Shown piece after piece: positions 16,123 to 24,470 of a stretch of DNA of 56,059 nucleotides. Position numbers and translations under genes: made by a program. Under the pieces are notes generated by a model. It ran no database searches. It was not told the origin of the DNA and saw nothing but the letters and a program-made list of their open reading frames with translations. Numbering within the stretch: the first letter of the stretch is position 1; each line of letters opens with the position of its first letter. Origin of the DNA: Bog-159 sp050011755. Lineage in GTDB: Bacteria; Acidobacteriota; Terriglobia; Bryobacterales; Bryobacteraceae. Location of the stretch: contig JBEKIM010000002.1 of assembly GCA_050011755.1 (NCBI GenBank), forward strand, positions 1 to 56,059, read 5' to 3'.

Positions 16123-17359
16123 AATACGCATCCGGGTGCCAAGCATCGCGGGACTGGCGATCGGGCTGGCGATCCCTCTCCAAGTGGTATGGGCGCAAAG
16201 GGCCGGTGGACCGCCAGGCGGGAGCATCGGTGGAACGGGGTCGGGTCACCTTCCGCCTTCGACCATGAACGGGCAACCGCAGGGCCCAGCGCCGGCTTCC
16301 CTGAACGGGAACATCTATCTCACCGGCAACGTGCTCCTGGACGATGGCACGCCGCCGCCGGATCCTGTAACCATCGAGCGGGTATGCACGGGAACGCCGC
16401 GGGCGCAAGCCTATACGGATCGAAAAGGGCGTTTCAGTTTTCAGATCGGGCAGAACACCGGCGTGATGCAGGACGCCAGCGAGGCATCCGGCGTGCCGGG
16501 CGCATCCCACACATCGGCCAGCCTGGGGACTGGGGTGGGTCCCCAGCAGCCGCAGCAGCCCGACGCACCCGACCTGCAACTGGCGAACTGCGACTTGCGC
16601 GCAGTGCTCTCGGGCTTTCGATCGGATAGCGTGCCGCTGGGCGCGAGGCGCTTGTTGGACGATCCCAATGTAGGCACGATCGTATTGCACCGCTTGGCCG
16701 GCGTGGAAGGCACGGCCATCAGTGTAACCAGTCTGCAGGCTCCCAAGGAAGCCCGCCGGTCTTACGAAAAAGCCTTGCAGGATATGCAGAAAAACAAATC
16801 CGCGGAGGCCGGCAAGGAACTCCAAAAAGCCGTGGAAATCTATCCGAATTATGCGGCGGCCTGGTATGCGCTGGGGCAGATTCAAGAGCAGGACAAGGAT
16901 CTCCCTCAAGCGCGCCAGTCCCTGCAAAAGGCGATGGCCGCGGATCCCAAGTTCATCAGCCCGTACATCAGGCTCTCCGAACTGGAAGCCAGAGCTGAAA
17001 ACTGGGGCGAACTGGTATCCGCCACAGACAAATTGCTGAAGCTCGACGCGGTCGATTATCCGAAGGCGTACCTTTACAATGCTACCGGTAACCTGAATCT
17101 GGGCCATTTGGAGGATGCCGAAAAGAGCGCGCTCGCCGGAGAGAAGCTGGATACGGCACATCGGCTCCCCAGGCTGGAGCAGGTGCTGGCTACCATCCGG
17201 GCGCGGGAAAAGGACTACGCGGGCGCGGCGGCGCATCTTCGCAGCTACCTGGTTTTGGCTCCCAATGCGGAGGATGCCGCGCGGATGAAGAAGGAACTAG
17301 CCGAACTGGAGCGGCTGGCGGGGACCAATCAGCAGGCCAAGGCGGCGGGTGGTTCTTGA
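16118..17359 (+). CDS. Secreted TPR protein with N-terminal carboxypeptidase-regulatory-like domain (paralogue 2)
   Basis: This protein of about 413 residues is the tandem paralogue of 14836-16032. It has a signal sequence (SIAGLAIGLAIPLQVVWAQ), a Gly/Pro-rich linker, a beta-sandwich domain (GNVLLDDGTPPPDPVTIERV, then AYTDRKGRFSFQIGQ), and TPR helices (ARRSYEKALQDMQKNKSAEA, YPNYAAAWYALGQIQEQDKD). It carries a Pro/Gln-rich insertion near residue 140 that paralogue 1 lacks. The start is set by the conserved leader. It is separated by about 40 nt from the anti-sigma kinase gene downstream. The specific role is unknown. Confidence 0.83.
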   Translation: MRIRIRVPSIAGLAIGLAIPLQVVWAQRAGGPPGGSIGGTGSGHLPPSTMNGQPQGPAPASLNGNIYLTGNVLLDDGTPPPDPVTIERVCTGTPRAQAYTDRKGRFSFQIGQNTGVMQDASEASGVPGASHTSASLGTGVGPQQPQQPDAPDLQLANCDLRAVLSGFRSDSVPLGARRLLDDPNVGTIVLHRLAGVEGTAISVTSLQAPKEARRSYEKALQDMQKNKSAEAGKELQKAVEIYPNYAAAWYALGQIQEQDKDLPQARQSLQKAMAADPKFISPYIRLSELEARAENWGELVSATDKLLKLDAVDYPKAYLYNATGNLNLGHLEDAEKSALAGEKLDTAHRLPRLEQVLATIRAREKDYAGAAAHLRSYLVLAPNAEDAARMKKELAELERLAGTNQQAKAAGGS

Positions 17360-17402
17360 CTTTCAACGCTCCGGTAATTTATTCTAGCCCTTCGATTTGA
17401 CC

Positions 17403-17864
17403 ATGCGCCGTGGCGCCTTGACTATGGGAAAAAATTCGCGCGCGGTTACGGAGACCATTGAGCGGTTTCTGGACTCGACTCTTGAAAGCGTAGATGACGC
17501 GGAAGAACTGGCGTTGCAGGAGGCCGAGAAAGCCGGCGTCCCGGAAGACGACTTGCACAAGATCGCCATGGCCGTCCGGGAATCCATGGTCAACGCGGTG
17601 GTGCATGGAAACCGCTATAACGCGCACAAGAAGGTCCATCTTTCGGTTACCAAGAGCCCCGCGGAATTTGTGGTGACGATTGCCGACCAGGGTGAGGGCT
17701 TCGATTACGAGCATTTGCCCGATCCACTGGCGCAGGAGAACCTGCTGCGGCATTCCGGCCGCGGCATTTTTCTGATCAAGGCTTTCATGGACGATTTTCA
17801 GGTGCGCCGTCTGGAACCGGCGGGTACCGAAGTAACTTTGGTGAAGCACCTGGTGTCGAAATAA
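17403..17864 (+). CDS. RsbW-like anti-sigma factor / serine-protein kinase (HATPase)
   Basis: This protein of about 153 residues has a GHKL ATPase fold: N-box AVRESMVNAVVHGNRYN, G1 box IADQGEGFD, and G2-like loop HSGRGIFLIKAFMDDF. These proteins bind a sigma factor or phosphorylate an STAS antagonist. The gene for such an antagonist follows 45 nt later, which supports this partner-switching role. Several starts are possible: the codon at 17397, ATG 17403 and ATG 17424; the last would be enough for the conserved domain. No sigma factor gene is nearby, so the regulated target is not known. Confidence 0.82.
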   Translation: MRRGALTMGKNSRAVTETIERFLDSTLESVDDAEELALQEAEKAGVPEDDLHKIAMAVRESMVNAVVHGNRYNAHKKVHLSVTKSPAEFVVTIADQGEGFDYEHLPDPLAQENLLRHSGRGIFLIKAFMDDFQVRRLEPAGTEVTLVKHLVSK

Positions 17865-17909
17865 GAGACGATAAGGACAGGCTCGTTTGCGAGCGAGGAG
17901 GCATATTCG

Positions 17910-18254
17910 GTGAGTGTAAAGCTAAGCACGAGACAAGTTGGTGACGTGAACGTCGTGGACGTGGCCGGCCGGATCACGTTAGGAGAAGGATCCAGCGCAT
18001 TGCGCGACTTGCTGCGCGACATGGTTGGCAAGAGTCAGAAAAAGATCCTGTTGAACCTTGGAGATGTCTCCTACATCGACAGCTCGGGGATTGGCGAATT
18101 GGTTTCCGGTTTCACCACGGTGACGAACCAGGGCGGCCAGCTCAAGCTGCTCAATCTGACCAAGCGCGTGAAGGATTTGCTGCAGATCACCAAGCTTTAC
18201 ACCGTCTTCGACGTGCACGACGACGAAGCCGCGGCCGTGCGAAGCTTCGCATAG
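17910..18254 (+). CDS. STAS-domain anti-sigma factor antagonist (RsbV/SpoIIAA-like)
   Basis: This 114-residue single STAS domain has the phosphorylation loop YIDSSGIGELV (Ser58/Ser59) and the usual N-terminal strand VNVVDVAGRITLGEG. Its unphosphorylated form normally binds the RsbW-type kinase and frees the sigma factor. The start is GTG 17910, chosen because GAGGAG lies ten nt upstream and no ATG fits. The adjacent kinase gene makes this a two-component partner switch. Confidence 0.88.
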   Translation: MSVKLSTRQVGDVNVVDVAGRITLGEGSSALRDLLRDMVGKSQKKILLNLGDVSYIDSSGIGELVSGFTTVTNQGGQLKLLNLTKRVKDLLQITKLYTVFDVHDDEAAAVRSFA

Positions 18255-18284
18255 GGAAACAGGCGGCCCGCGGCGCTTGCCTGC

Positions 18285-19622
18285 TCAGGCGGTGCGCCAT
18301 GGGGATAACTGGCCGGCGATTTCGGCTTGGTCGCCGACCACCACGATGGTCATCTTCGACGCATCGAGGTAGGTTGCCGCCATTCGCTGAACATCGGCAG
18401 GTTTTACTTCCATCACTTTTTGCACATAGGTGGAAAGATATGAACGGTCGAGCCCCTGCGAATCCACGAAATGTAATTGGCCGATGATGGCGTCCGGGCT
18501 GATTGTATTGCGCAGAACGAAAATGCCGGCCAGGTAGTTTTGTATGCCTTCCAGTTCCGCGGCGGATGGCGGATCCTGGCGTAACCGCTCAATCTCATAA
18601 AAGATTTCGCGCAACGACGGTCCGGTGACGGCCGTGGTCACATCCGCCGATTGCAGCCAGTAAGCCAGATTCCGGCGGGTGCCGATCTGGCTATGGGGCG
18701 AATACGTATAGCCTTTTTGCTCCCGGATATTGCTGGTGATGCGCGAGGCGAAAGAGCCGCCCAGCAAGGAATTCATGACATCGAGGGCGATGTAATCCGG
18801 ACTGGATGGCGGTGCTACCGGAAGTCCCATGAGCAGGTTCGACTGGGGGGCGCCGGGCCGGTCAATCAGGTGCAAGGAGCGCGACTCGGCCGGATGCGCC
18901 GGAAGATCCGGTGCGGCTTGGCCCTCGTGCCAACCGCCGAAAGTGTCTTCGATGGCCTGGCGGAGATCCCCTTCGAGCTTACCCGCGACATAGAGATGCG
19001 TACGCGCGGCATCGAAATTCCGCCCGTAGAACGTTCGCACGTCCTCAATGGTAAGGCCCTTCAAGTCGGCTTCGGACGGAAACATACGGCCGTAGGGATG
19101 ATCGGGAAAGAGAGTCTTGAGGAAACGCTCGCGGGCGAGTGCGCCGGGCTCGGATCGGTCGATGGAGAGTTCCCGCAGCAAGTCGGCTTTCAGCCGGGGT
19201 AATTCCGAGGCGGGGAGCGCCGGTGCGGTCAGGACATCCGCCAGGAGCGCCACGAATTGCGGTCCGAAATCCGAGAGCGCCACGCCGCCCACGGAGGTGA
19301 AGTCTGAACCGGACTCGATTTCGACCTGGCCGCCCATTTCCGCGGCTTCGCGGGCGATTTGCCCGGCGGATCGCGTGTGCGTCCCTTCCTTCATGAGCTC
19401 GGCATTCAGCTTCGAAAGCCAAACCTGCCCGGCGGACTCGTGGATGCCACCCGCGGCCACAAAGACGCGCACGGAGACTTTCGGCACAATGCCGTAAGGG
19501 ACGAGGGTCACCCGGATGCCGTTGGGCAAGGTGAAATCGCCGGTCGCAGCCAGGCGGAAGGGCTTCGGGGGCGGACCTTGCGGCGGAGTTTGCCGAGGCT
19601 CGGCGATTTCTGCGGGGTTCAA
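18285..19622 (-). CDS. M16 peptidase family, non-catalytic subunit
   Basis: This 445-residue protein has the M16 two-lobe fold. Where active members have HxxEH, this one reads WLSKLNAELMKEG, so the zinc site is missing. It keeps the substrate-binding region of the C-terminal lobe (LLGGSFASRITSNIREQKGYTY). Such proteins pair with a catalytic M16 subunit, as in mitochondrial processing peptidase-like bacterial enzymes. The start overlaps the end of the catalytic gene by 4 nt (ATGA), which supports a heterodimer made at equal levels. No signal peptide is visible. Confidence 0.88.
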   Translation of the reverse strand: MNPAEIAEPRQTPPQGPPPKPFRLAATGDFTLPNGIRVTLVPYGIVPKVSVRVFVAAGGIHESAGQVWLSKLNAELMKEGTHTRSAGQIAREAAEMGGQVEIESGSDFTSVGGVALSDFGPQFVALLADVLTAPALPASELPRLKADLLRELSIDRSEPGALARERFLKTLFPDHPYGRMFPSEADLKGLTIEDVRTFYGRNFDAARTHLYVAGKLEGDLRQAIEDTFGGWHEGQAAPDLPAHPAESRSLHLIDRPGAPQSNLLMGLPVAPPSSPDYIALDVMNSLLGGSFASRITSNIREQKGYTYSPHSQIGTRRNLAYWLQSADVTTAVTGPSLREIFYEIERLRQDPPSAAELEGIQNYLAGIFVLRNTISPDAIIGQLHFVDSQGLDRSYLSTYVQKVMEVKPADVQRMAATYLDASKMTIVVVGDQAEIAGQLSPWRTA

Positions 19623-20923
19623 TTGGATTCCTCCTGGTCCGCATCCGCCGAATCGGCCCCCGGCTCGATCAGCAGTACGGTGCGATTGGTTTTGCGCAGA
19701 TACTCGCGCGCGGTACGTTCCACCAGTTCCGGCGTCACCTTGCGGAACTCGGCTTCGAGCGAATCGATCCTGGAGGGGTCGTCGTCGAACAGCGCGGAGC
19801 AGGCCAGCAGGTCGGCCCGTCCGAATCCGCCGAACTCGGTCATGATGTCGTAAAGGCTCGAGCGCATCTTGGTGACGCTGCGGTCCAGGAGTCTTTGATC
19901 GACGGGCTTTGATTGCAAGTCTTCGACGACGGCGTCGATGGACGACAGGATCTGGGCGGGAGTCACGGCGGCGTCATGGAACAGGGCGGTGGTCCAGAGC
20001 ATGGGCCCATCGTAATCGAACATATTGCCCAACTCGTTGATCGCGCCGGATACCGCGCCGGTGTAGCCGTGCCTTTTGACGAGTTCCTGGTACAGCAGGC
20101 TGTCGTCGCCTTGCACCAGCATCTGGTCGAGCAGGCCCATCGCGAAATATTCCGGTGAATTGCGCGGCGGCATGTGATAGGCAAAGGCCAAGGCCGGACG
20201 GTTCGCCAGCGGATCGGGACGCACGGCGGTTCTTTCGCTTTCCTGGCGCGGCTCGGTCAGATCCGGAGGGGACGGCAGTTCGGCGGGCGGGATCGCGGCA
20301 AAGTATTTTCCGACCATCTGCGGGGCCTGCGCCGGGTCGAAGTCGCCCACGATGGCGAGGGCGGCGTTATTGGGCGCGTAGTAGGTCTTGAAGAAGGATT
20401 GCACATCGGCCAGGGTGGCAGCCTCGATGTCTTTCAACTCACCGTAAAAATTGTGGGAGTTGTACCAGTTTGAGTTGGCGTATTGCGGCATCCAGAGCCA
20501 GGGGAATCCGCCGTACGGCTCGTTGTGAATGGCGGACTTGACTTCGTTGATGACCACGCCCTGTTGGTTCTCGAGGTTTTCCTGGGTGATGGCGAGGCCC
20601 TGCATGCGGTCGGCCTCTGCCCAGAGCGCGGTTTCCAGCTTGTTGGACGGTAGCAGCTCAAAGTAGTTCGTGAAATCGAAGCGTGTGGAACCGTTGAGAA
20701 CGCCTCCGTTGGCCTGCACCAGGCGTATGAACTCCATTTTGCCGAGGTTCCGGGAGCCTTGAAACATCATGTGCTCGAACAAGTGCGCGAAGCCGGTGCG
20801 ATCCCGCGGCTCGACGCGGAAGCCGATGCGGTAATAGACGGCGGTGACCACCGTCGGCGCGGTGGAATCGGGGTACAGGATCACGCGCAGGCCGTTGGGC
20901 AATTTGTAATAGGTGATGGGCAC
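19619..20923 (-). CDS. M16 family zinc metallopeptidase, catalytic subunit
   Basis: This 434-residue protein carries the inverted zinc motif HLFEH (47-51) and the distal Glu127 in INEVKSAIHN, the 76-residue spacing expected for the family. The second lobe is present but has a weaker substrate Arg/Tyr region. It has no clear signal peptide at the annotated start. It is translationally coupled to the inactive partner downstream. Processing peptidase-like M16 pairs degrade or trim peptides; the substrate here is unknown. Confidence 0.92.
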   Translation of the reverse strand: MPITYYKLPNGLRVILYPDSTAPTVVTAVYYRIGFRVEPRDRTGFAHLFEHMMFQGSRNLGKMEFIRLVQANGGVLNGSTRFDFTNYFELLPSNKLETALWAEADRMQGLAITQENLENQQGVVINEVKSAIHNEPYGGFPWLWMPQYANSNWYNSHNFYGELKDIEAATLADVQSFFKTYYAPNNAALAIVGDFDPAQAPQMVGKYFAAIPPAELPSPPDLTEPRQESERTAVRPDPLANRPALAFAYHMPPRNSPEYFAMGLLDQMLVQGDDSLLYQELVKRHGYTGAVSGAINELGNMFDYDGPMLWTTALFHDAAVTPAQILSSIDAVVEDLQSKPVDQRLLDRSVTKMRSSLYDIMTEFGGFGRADLLACSALFDDDPSRIDSLEAEFRKVTPELVERTAREYLRKTNRTVLLIEPGADSADADQEESN

Positions 20924-21002
20924 GGTGCAGCCTCTGGGACGCTCCTCTTCGCCCTTACGTTAGCATGTGGGCGCGCGCCGCCGGGGCGATGCTGTGGCGA
21001 TG

Positions 21003-21911
21003 TTATTTTGTCAGCATCGGCGAGCAGCAGGGCTTCTCGACCGGCTTCGGTTCCATCAGTTCCGCGCGCGTGCCATTCGGATCGTAGAGGTTAAGCTGCC
21101 ACTTGCCGTCGCGGCCGATTTTGGGTTTCTCGGGATTCATGCCGCGTGCCACCACGGTCTTGTAGCCGGCTTCCACGCTTGGCACACCCAAGGCCAGGTG
21201 ATGCATCACCCCCAGCGTGCGCGGAGAGGGATTGTGCACGTTCAGCATGTACTCCAGCCAATCCGTGCCCTCGGGCACCCGCATATCGACCCAGTCGGTG
21301 CGGTCGTCCTGCATGCCGCCGTGCCAAAACTCCTGGAAGCCGAGAATATCCTTGTAAAAACGATCGGCGGCTGATTGGTCCACGACCGTAATCCCGACGT
21401 GAATGATGTGATCGGAAACGCGCGTGTCCGGCAGGAACTTGCCGAAGTTTTTGGTATGGAGCGATCCTGGTCGATATTCGACAAACTCCACGTTGTGGCC
21501 GTCCGGATCCTTCAGCATCATGCTGATATTGCCGTCCAGGCCGGGGTGCAGGGTCGCGGGCACTTTCACGCTTTTGGTGGCCAGATAATCCCGCAATTGT
21601 TGAATATTGGTGGTCTCGAAGGCGATGTGCGAGAGGCGGTCTTCGGACGCGCTCTTCAGTTCCGGGAAGACTTCGATGTACTGGTGATCGTTGACCTTGA
21701 AATAGGTCAGCATCAACCCGCCGGAGGGCTTGTCGAGGGTAAAAGGCTCCTGAAACCCAAGCACGTGGCCGTAGAACTGGCGGGCCGCCGCCAAGTCGTC
21801 GGTCTTAAGACCGATGTGGGCGACTCCGACGATGGGCGGGCGCTCCTGCGCGCCAGCCGGCAGAGCGGCAAGGATGGCCAGCGCGGCGGCAAAGGGAAGG
21901 AAGTTACGCAT
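21003..21911 (-). CDS. Secreted two-domain VOC (glyoxalase/dioxygenase-fold) protein
   Basis: This 302-residue protein has a Sec signal peptide (FLPFAAALAILAALPAGAQ). Two VOC modules follow: residues about 30-150 (VGVAHIGLKTDDLAAARQFY, then DPDGHNVEFVEY) and about 165-295 (HIIHVGITVVDQSAADRFY, then LNLYDPNGTRAELMEPK). Such paired modules form a metal-binding cleft seen in glyoxalases, dioxygenases and resistance proteins; the reaction is not known. An in-frame extension to 21989 reads through the hairpin repeat at 21962-22008, so I chose ATG 21911 just before the signal peptide. Confidence 0.85.
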   Translation of the reverse strand: MRNFLPFAAALAILAALPAGAQERPPIVGVAHIGLKTDDLAAARQFYGHVLGFQEPFTLDKPSGGLMLTYFKVNDHQYIEVFPELKSASEDRLSHIAFETTNIQQLRDYLATKSVKVPATLHPGLDGNISMMLKDPDGHNVEFVEYRPGSLHTKNFGKFLPDTRVSDHIIHVGITVVDQSAADRFYKDILGFQEFWHGGMQDDRTDWVDMRVPEGTDWLEYMLNVHNPSPRTLGVMHHLALGVPSVEAGYKTVVARGMNPEKPKIGRDGKWQLNLYDPNGTRAELMEPKPVEKPCCSPMLTK

Positions 21912-21961
21912 AAAGCCACCCGTATCACCTTTCGCGCGTGTGTGCCAGCGATGAAAGGCCG

Positions 21962-22008
21962 GAGCGGGACTTAAAAGTCCCGCCGGCACGCTGAAGCGTG
22001 CGCCACGG
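21962..22008 (+). repeat. Modular hairpin repeat copy E
   Basis: This copy has hairpin gcgggacttaaaagtcccgc (21964-21983) followed by gcacgctgaagcgtgc (21986-22001) and GCCACGG. All 47 nt are the exact reverse complement of 7198-7244. It lies between the end of thiS and the start of the VOC gene, both on the minus strand. Confidence 0.93.
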
Positions 22009-22016
22009 CCGACTAC

Positions 22017-22235
22017 CTAGCCGCCGCCCACGAATTGCACGATTTCCAGTTGCGCGCCGCCGGCGACCGGCGTAGCATCCCAATCGCGGGGCTTGACGAT
22101 GCGGCGATCGAGCTCCACGGCTACGCGGGCGGGATCGAGTTCGAGCAGTTCCAGCAATTGCCGGATGGTCCGGCCGTCCGGAATGGAGCGGATCTCGCCG
22201 TTGATGGCCACTTGAACCGGTTCGTTGGTTGACAC
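22017..22235 (-). CDS. thiS: Sulfur carrier protein ThiS
   Basis: This 72-residue ubiquitin-fold protein begins VQVAINGEIRSIPDGRTIRQL and ends in FVGGG. The terminal Gly-Gly is the site of thiocarboxylate formation that supplies sulfur for the thiazole ring of thiamine. Length and internal pattern (PARVAVELDRRIVKPRDWD) match ThiS; the molybdopterin carrier MoaD is the less likely alternative. The start is GTG 22235, because the upstream in-frame ATG at 22280 would lie inside the divergent nuoA gene. No other thiamine genes are adjacent. The start codon overlaps the -35 box of the nuo promoter on the other strand. Confidence 0.85.
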   Translation of the reverse strand: MSTNEPVQVAINGEIRSIPDGRTIRQLLELLELDPARVAVELDRRIVKPRDWDATPVAGGAQLEIVQFVGGG

Positions 22236-22258
22236 TGTTCTTCGGCAACCATTATAGT
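22229..22258 (+). promoter_or_regulatory. Sigma-70 type promoter of the nuo operon
   Basis: A perfect TTGACA (22229-22234) is followed after 18 nt by TATAGT (22253-22258). The expected transcription start is about 22265, giving a leader of only some 7 nt before nuoA at 22272. The -35 box overlaps the start codon of divergent thiS. Confidence 0.72.
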
Positions 22259-22271
22259 CAAATTTAAGCCC

Positions 22272-22664
22272 ATGCCCCACACGTACGCGGAAACCTACTG
22301 GCCCGTGCTGCTGCAGGCGCTCATCGCCATGGCGGTGGCCGCGGGCATGATCGGTATTTCATACATTCTGGGCCACAAAGTCCGGAATCGGGTGAAAGAC
22401 ATGCCCTATGAATGCGGCATCACCCCGACCGGCAGCGCACGCGAGCGATTCAGCGTGAAGTTCTACCTGGTGGGCATGCTGTTCATCCTTTTCGATATTG
22501 AAGCCATTTTCCTCTATCCCTGGGCGGTGGTTTACCGGGAACTGAAGATGTTCGCGTTTTTTGAGATGTTGGTCTTCATCGCCCTGGTTCTGGCGGGCTT
22601 TTTCTATATCTGGAAAAAGGGCGCGCTGGATTGGTCCGGCGCGGGCCAGCCGCCCAAGCGGTAA
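22272..22664 (+). CDS. nuoA: NADH-quinone oxidoreductase subunit A
   Basis: This 130-residue membrane subunit of complex I has three helices. The conserved loop between helices 1 and 2 carries YECGITPTGSARERFSVKFY, the quinone-channel region whose Cys is exposed in the open form of the enzyme, followed by FLIFDIEA-type sequence (ILFDIEAIFLYPWAVVY). It is the first gene of a twelve-gene operon. The ribosome site is weak (TTTAAG) and the predicted leader very short. The next gene is nuoC, not nuoB. Confidence 0.97.
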   Translation: MPHTYAETYWPVLLQALIAMAVAAGMIGISYILGHKVRNRVKDMPYECGITPTGSARERFSVKFYLVGMLFILFDIEAIFLYPWAVVYRELKMFAFFEMLVFIALVLAGFFYIWKKGALDWSGAGQPPKR

Positions 22665-22673
22665 CTGAATCGC

Positions 22674-23147
22674 ATGCTTCCTGAAAACTTGAAAGAACAC
22701 ACCACCGCGGCCGCTGTAGAAGCGTTCGACCCCAGCGCGCTGCTGGCGGGCAAGCTCGACCGGGGCGAACTGACGATTGAGATCGCTCCCGAAAAGATCG
22801 TGAGCGTTTGCGGTTTCTTGAAATACGATTTGAAATTTGTGCGCTTGAGCACGGTCACCGGCGTGGATTGGTATCCCGCCGAGCCGCGTTTCGAAGTGGT
22901 TTATCATCTACATTCTTTGGACCGGAATGAGCGGCTGCGCGTGAAGTGCCGTTTGCCGGGCGGCAATCCGGAGATCGACTCGGTGACGGAAGTGTGGCGC
23001 GGCGCGAATTGGTTCGAGCGGGAGACATTCGATCTATTCGGCGTACGGTTCCGGAACCATCCGGACCCGCGGCGGATCATGCTGCCGGACGATTGGGAGG
23101 GGCACCCGCTGCGCAAGGATTACTGCATAACGGGCGATCGGGTTTAA
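22674..23147 (+). CDS. nuoC: NADH-quinone oxidoreductase subunit C
   Basis: This 157-residue 30-kDa-type subunit of the peripheral arm has the signature ERETFDLFGVRFRNHPDPRRI followed by LPDDWEGHPLRKDY. It binds NuoD and NuoB; here NuoB is not encoded next to it. It starts 10 nt after the nuoA stop, leaving no room for the usual nuoB gene (about 500 nt). The N-terminal 35 residues are less conserved. Confidence 0.96.
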   Translation: MLPENLKEHTTAAAVEAFDPSALLAGKLDRGELTIEIAPEKIVSVCGFLKYDLKFVRLSTVTGVDWYPAEPRFEVVYHLHSLDRNERLRVKCRLPGGNPEIDSVTEVWRGANWFERETFDLFGVRFRNHPDPRRIMLPDDWEGHPLRKDYCITGDRV

Positions 23148-23160
23148 AACAGGAACGAAC

Positions 23161-24387
23161 GTGAGCGACTTACTGACGACACCCATACCCGAATCGGACG
23201 CCGTGGAGGCGACGGGCGCGAAGCCGCGCAGCCTGACCCTGAACATGGGTCCGCAGCATCCTTCGACGCACGGCGTGCTGCGGCTACAACTTGAACTGGA
23301 CGGCGAGACGATCGTGAAGTGCCAGCCGGACATCGGGTATCTGCACACCGGCATCGAGAAGGAATTCGAGGTCAAAACCTATCAGCAGGGAGTCACGCTG
23401 ACCGACCGCATCGATTACCTGGCGCCGCTCTCGAACAATCTTTGCTATTGCCTGGCGGTGGAGAAGCTGCTGGGTTTGGAAATCCCGCCGCTGGCGCAAT
23501 GGACGCGGGTGATGTTGACGGAACTCACGCGCCTGAACAGCCATCTGGTGTGGCTGGGCACGCACGCCATCGATATCGGGGCCATGAGCGTGTTCCTGTA
23601 TTGCTTCCGGGAGCGCGAAGACATTCTGCGAATTTTCGAGATGTATTCAGGCCAGCGCATGATGACCAGCTATTTCCGCATCGGCGGGCTGGCGCTGGAG
23701 CCGCCGCGCGGATGGCAGGAACGCGTGCGTACGTTCATCGAAGCGTTTCCGGGCAAAGTGGACGAATACGAAGAACTGCTGACGAATAACCGCATCTGGA
23801 TGGGGCGCACGCGCGGCGTGGGCATCATGTCGATGGAGGACATGCTGGACCTGGGTGTGACCGGACCCATGCTGCGGGCGGCTGGACTGAAGTACGATGC
23901 GCGCAAGAACGAGCCGTATTCGAGCTACGACAAGTTCGATTTCGAGATTCCGACGCGCACGGAAGGCGACGTGTATGCGCGCTACCTGGTGCGCATCGAG
24001 GAGATGCGGCAGAGCGCGCGGATCGTCAAACAAGCGCTCGAAGGTATGCCCGGCGGCCGTTGGACGGCCGACGCTCCGCACGTGGTGTTGCCCGACCGCG
24101 AGAAGATGAAGACGCAGATGGAGGCGCTCATCTACCATTTCAAGATTGTGACGGAAGGCTTCCGCGTGCCGGCGGGCGAAGTGTACCAGGCCATCGAATC
24201 GCCGCGCGGCGAGGTGGGATATTACGTGATCGGCGATGGCACGACGCATCCTTACCGGGTACACGTGCGCGGCCCGAGTTTCGGCAACCTGCAGGCGGTG
24301 CCCAGGATGGTGGTAGGCACGCTGATCGCGGACGTGATCGCGTCGATCGGCAGTATGGATTTCGTGTTAGGGGACTGCGATAGGTGA
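23161..24387 (+). CDS. nuoD: NADH-quinone oxidoreductase subunit D
   Basis: This 408-residue 49-kDa-type subunit forms the quinone-binding cavity with NuoB. Signatures are LNMGPQHPSTHGVLRL (about residue 28-43), IGYLHTGIEKEFE, and the C-terminal DFVLGDCDR (usually VLGDVDR). The enzyme takes electrons from cluster N2 in NuoB to quinone. The start is GTG 23161 with GGAACG a few bases upstream. It is followed by an unusual 91-nt spacer before nuoE. Confidence 0.97.
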   Translation: MSDLLTTPIPESDAVEATGAKPRSLTLNMGPQHPSTHGVLRLQLELDGETIVKCQPDIGYLHTGIEKEFEVKTYQQGVTLTDRIDYLAPLSNNLCYCLAVEKLLGLEIPPLAQWTRVMLTELTRLNSHLVWLGTHAIDIGAMSVFLYCFREREDILRIFEMYSGQRMMTSYFRIGGLALEPPRGWQERVRTFIEAFPGKVDEYEELLTNNRIWMGRTRGVGIMSMEDMLDLGVTGPMLRAAGLKYDARKNEPYSSYDKFDFEIPTRTEGDVYARYLVRIEEMRQSARIVKQALEGMPGGRWTADAPHVVLPDREKMKTQMEALIYHFKIVTEGFRVPAGEVYQAIESPRGEVGYYVIGDGTTHPYRVHVRGPSFGNLQAVPRMVVGTLIADVIASIGSMDFVLGDCDR

Positions 24388-24414
24388 GCACAGGGTTATG
24401 GGTGATGGGTTATA

Positions 24415-24470
24415 GGTGGTGGGCGCGGACGTGGCTTAGTCCCATCAACCACTACCTGTGACCCACCACC
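24415..24470. repeat. Inverted and direct mini-repeats in the nuoD-nuoE spacer
   Basis: GGTGGTGGG (24415-24423) can pair with CCCACCACC (24462-24470), with a 38-nt loop, and four Ts follow at 24471. Just upstream the sequence ggttatgggtgatgggttat is internally repetitive. This is the only sizeable spacer inside the operon, and the stem ends 8 nt before the nuoE start. It could slow transcription or direct RNA cleavage. Confidence 0.7.

Noticed and set aside
15872..17236. 454-codon minus-strand frame across the TPR paralogues
   Set aside because: The plus-strand genes have clear signal, beta-domain and TPR patterns; the minus frame has none.
21912..21989. Longer N-terminus for the VOC protein
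   Set aside because: It would translate the hairpin repeat and place the signal peptide internally.
3706..22016. CRISPR array as an explanation of the recurring palindromes
   Set aside because: The copies are kilobases apart, vary in order, have no regular spacers and no cas genes are present.
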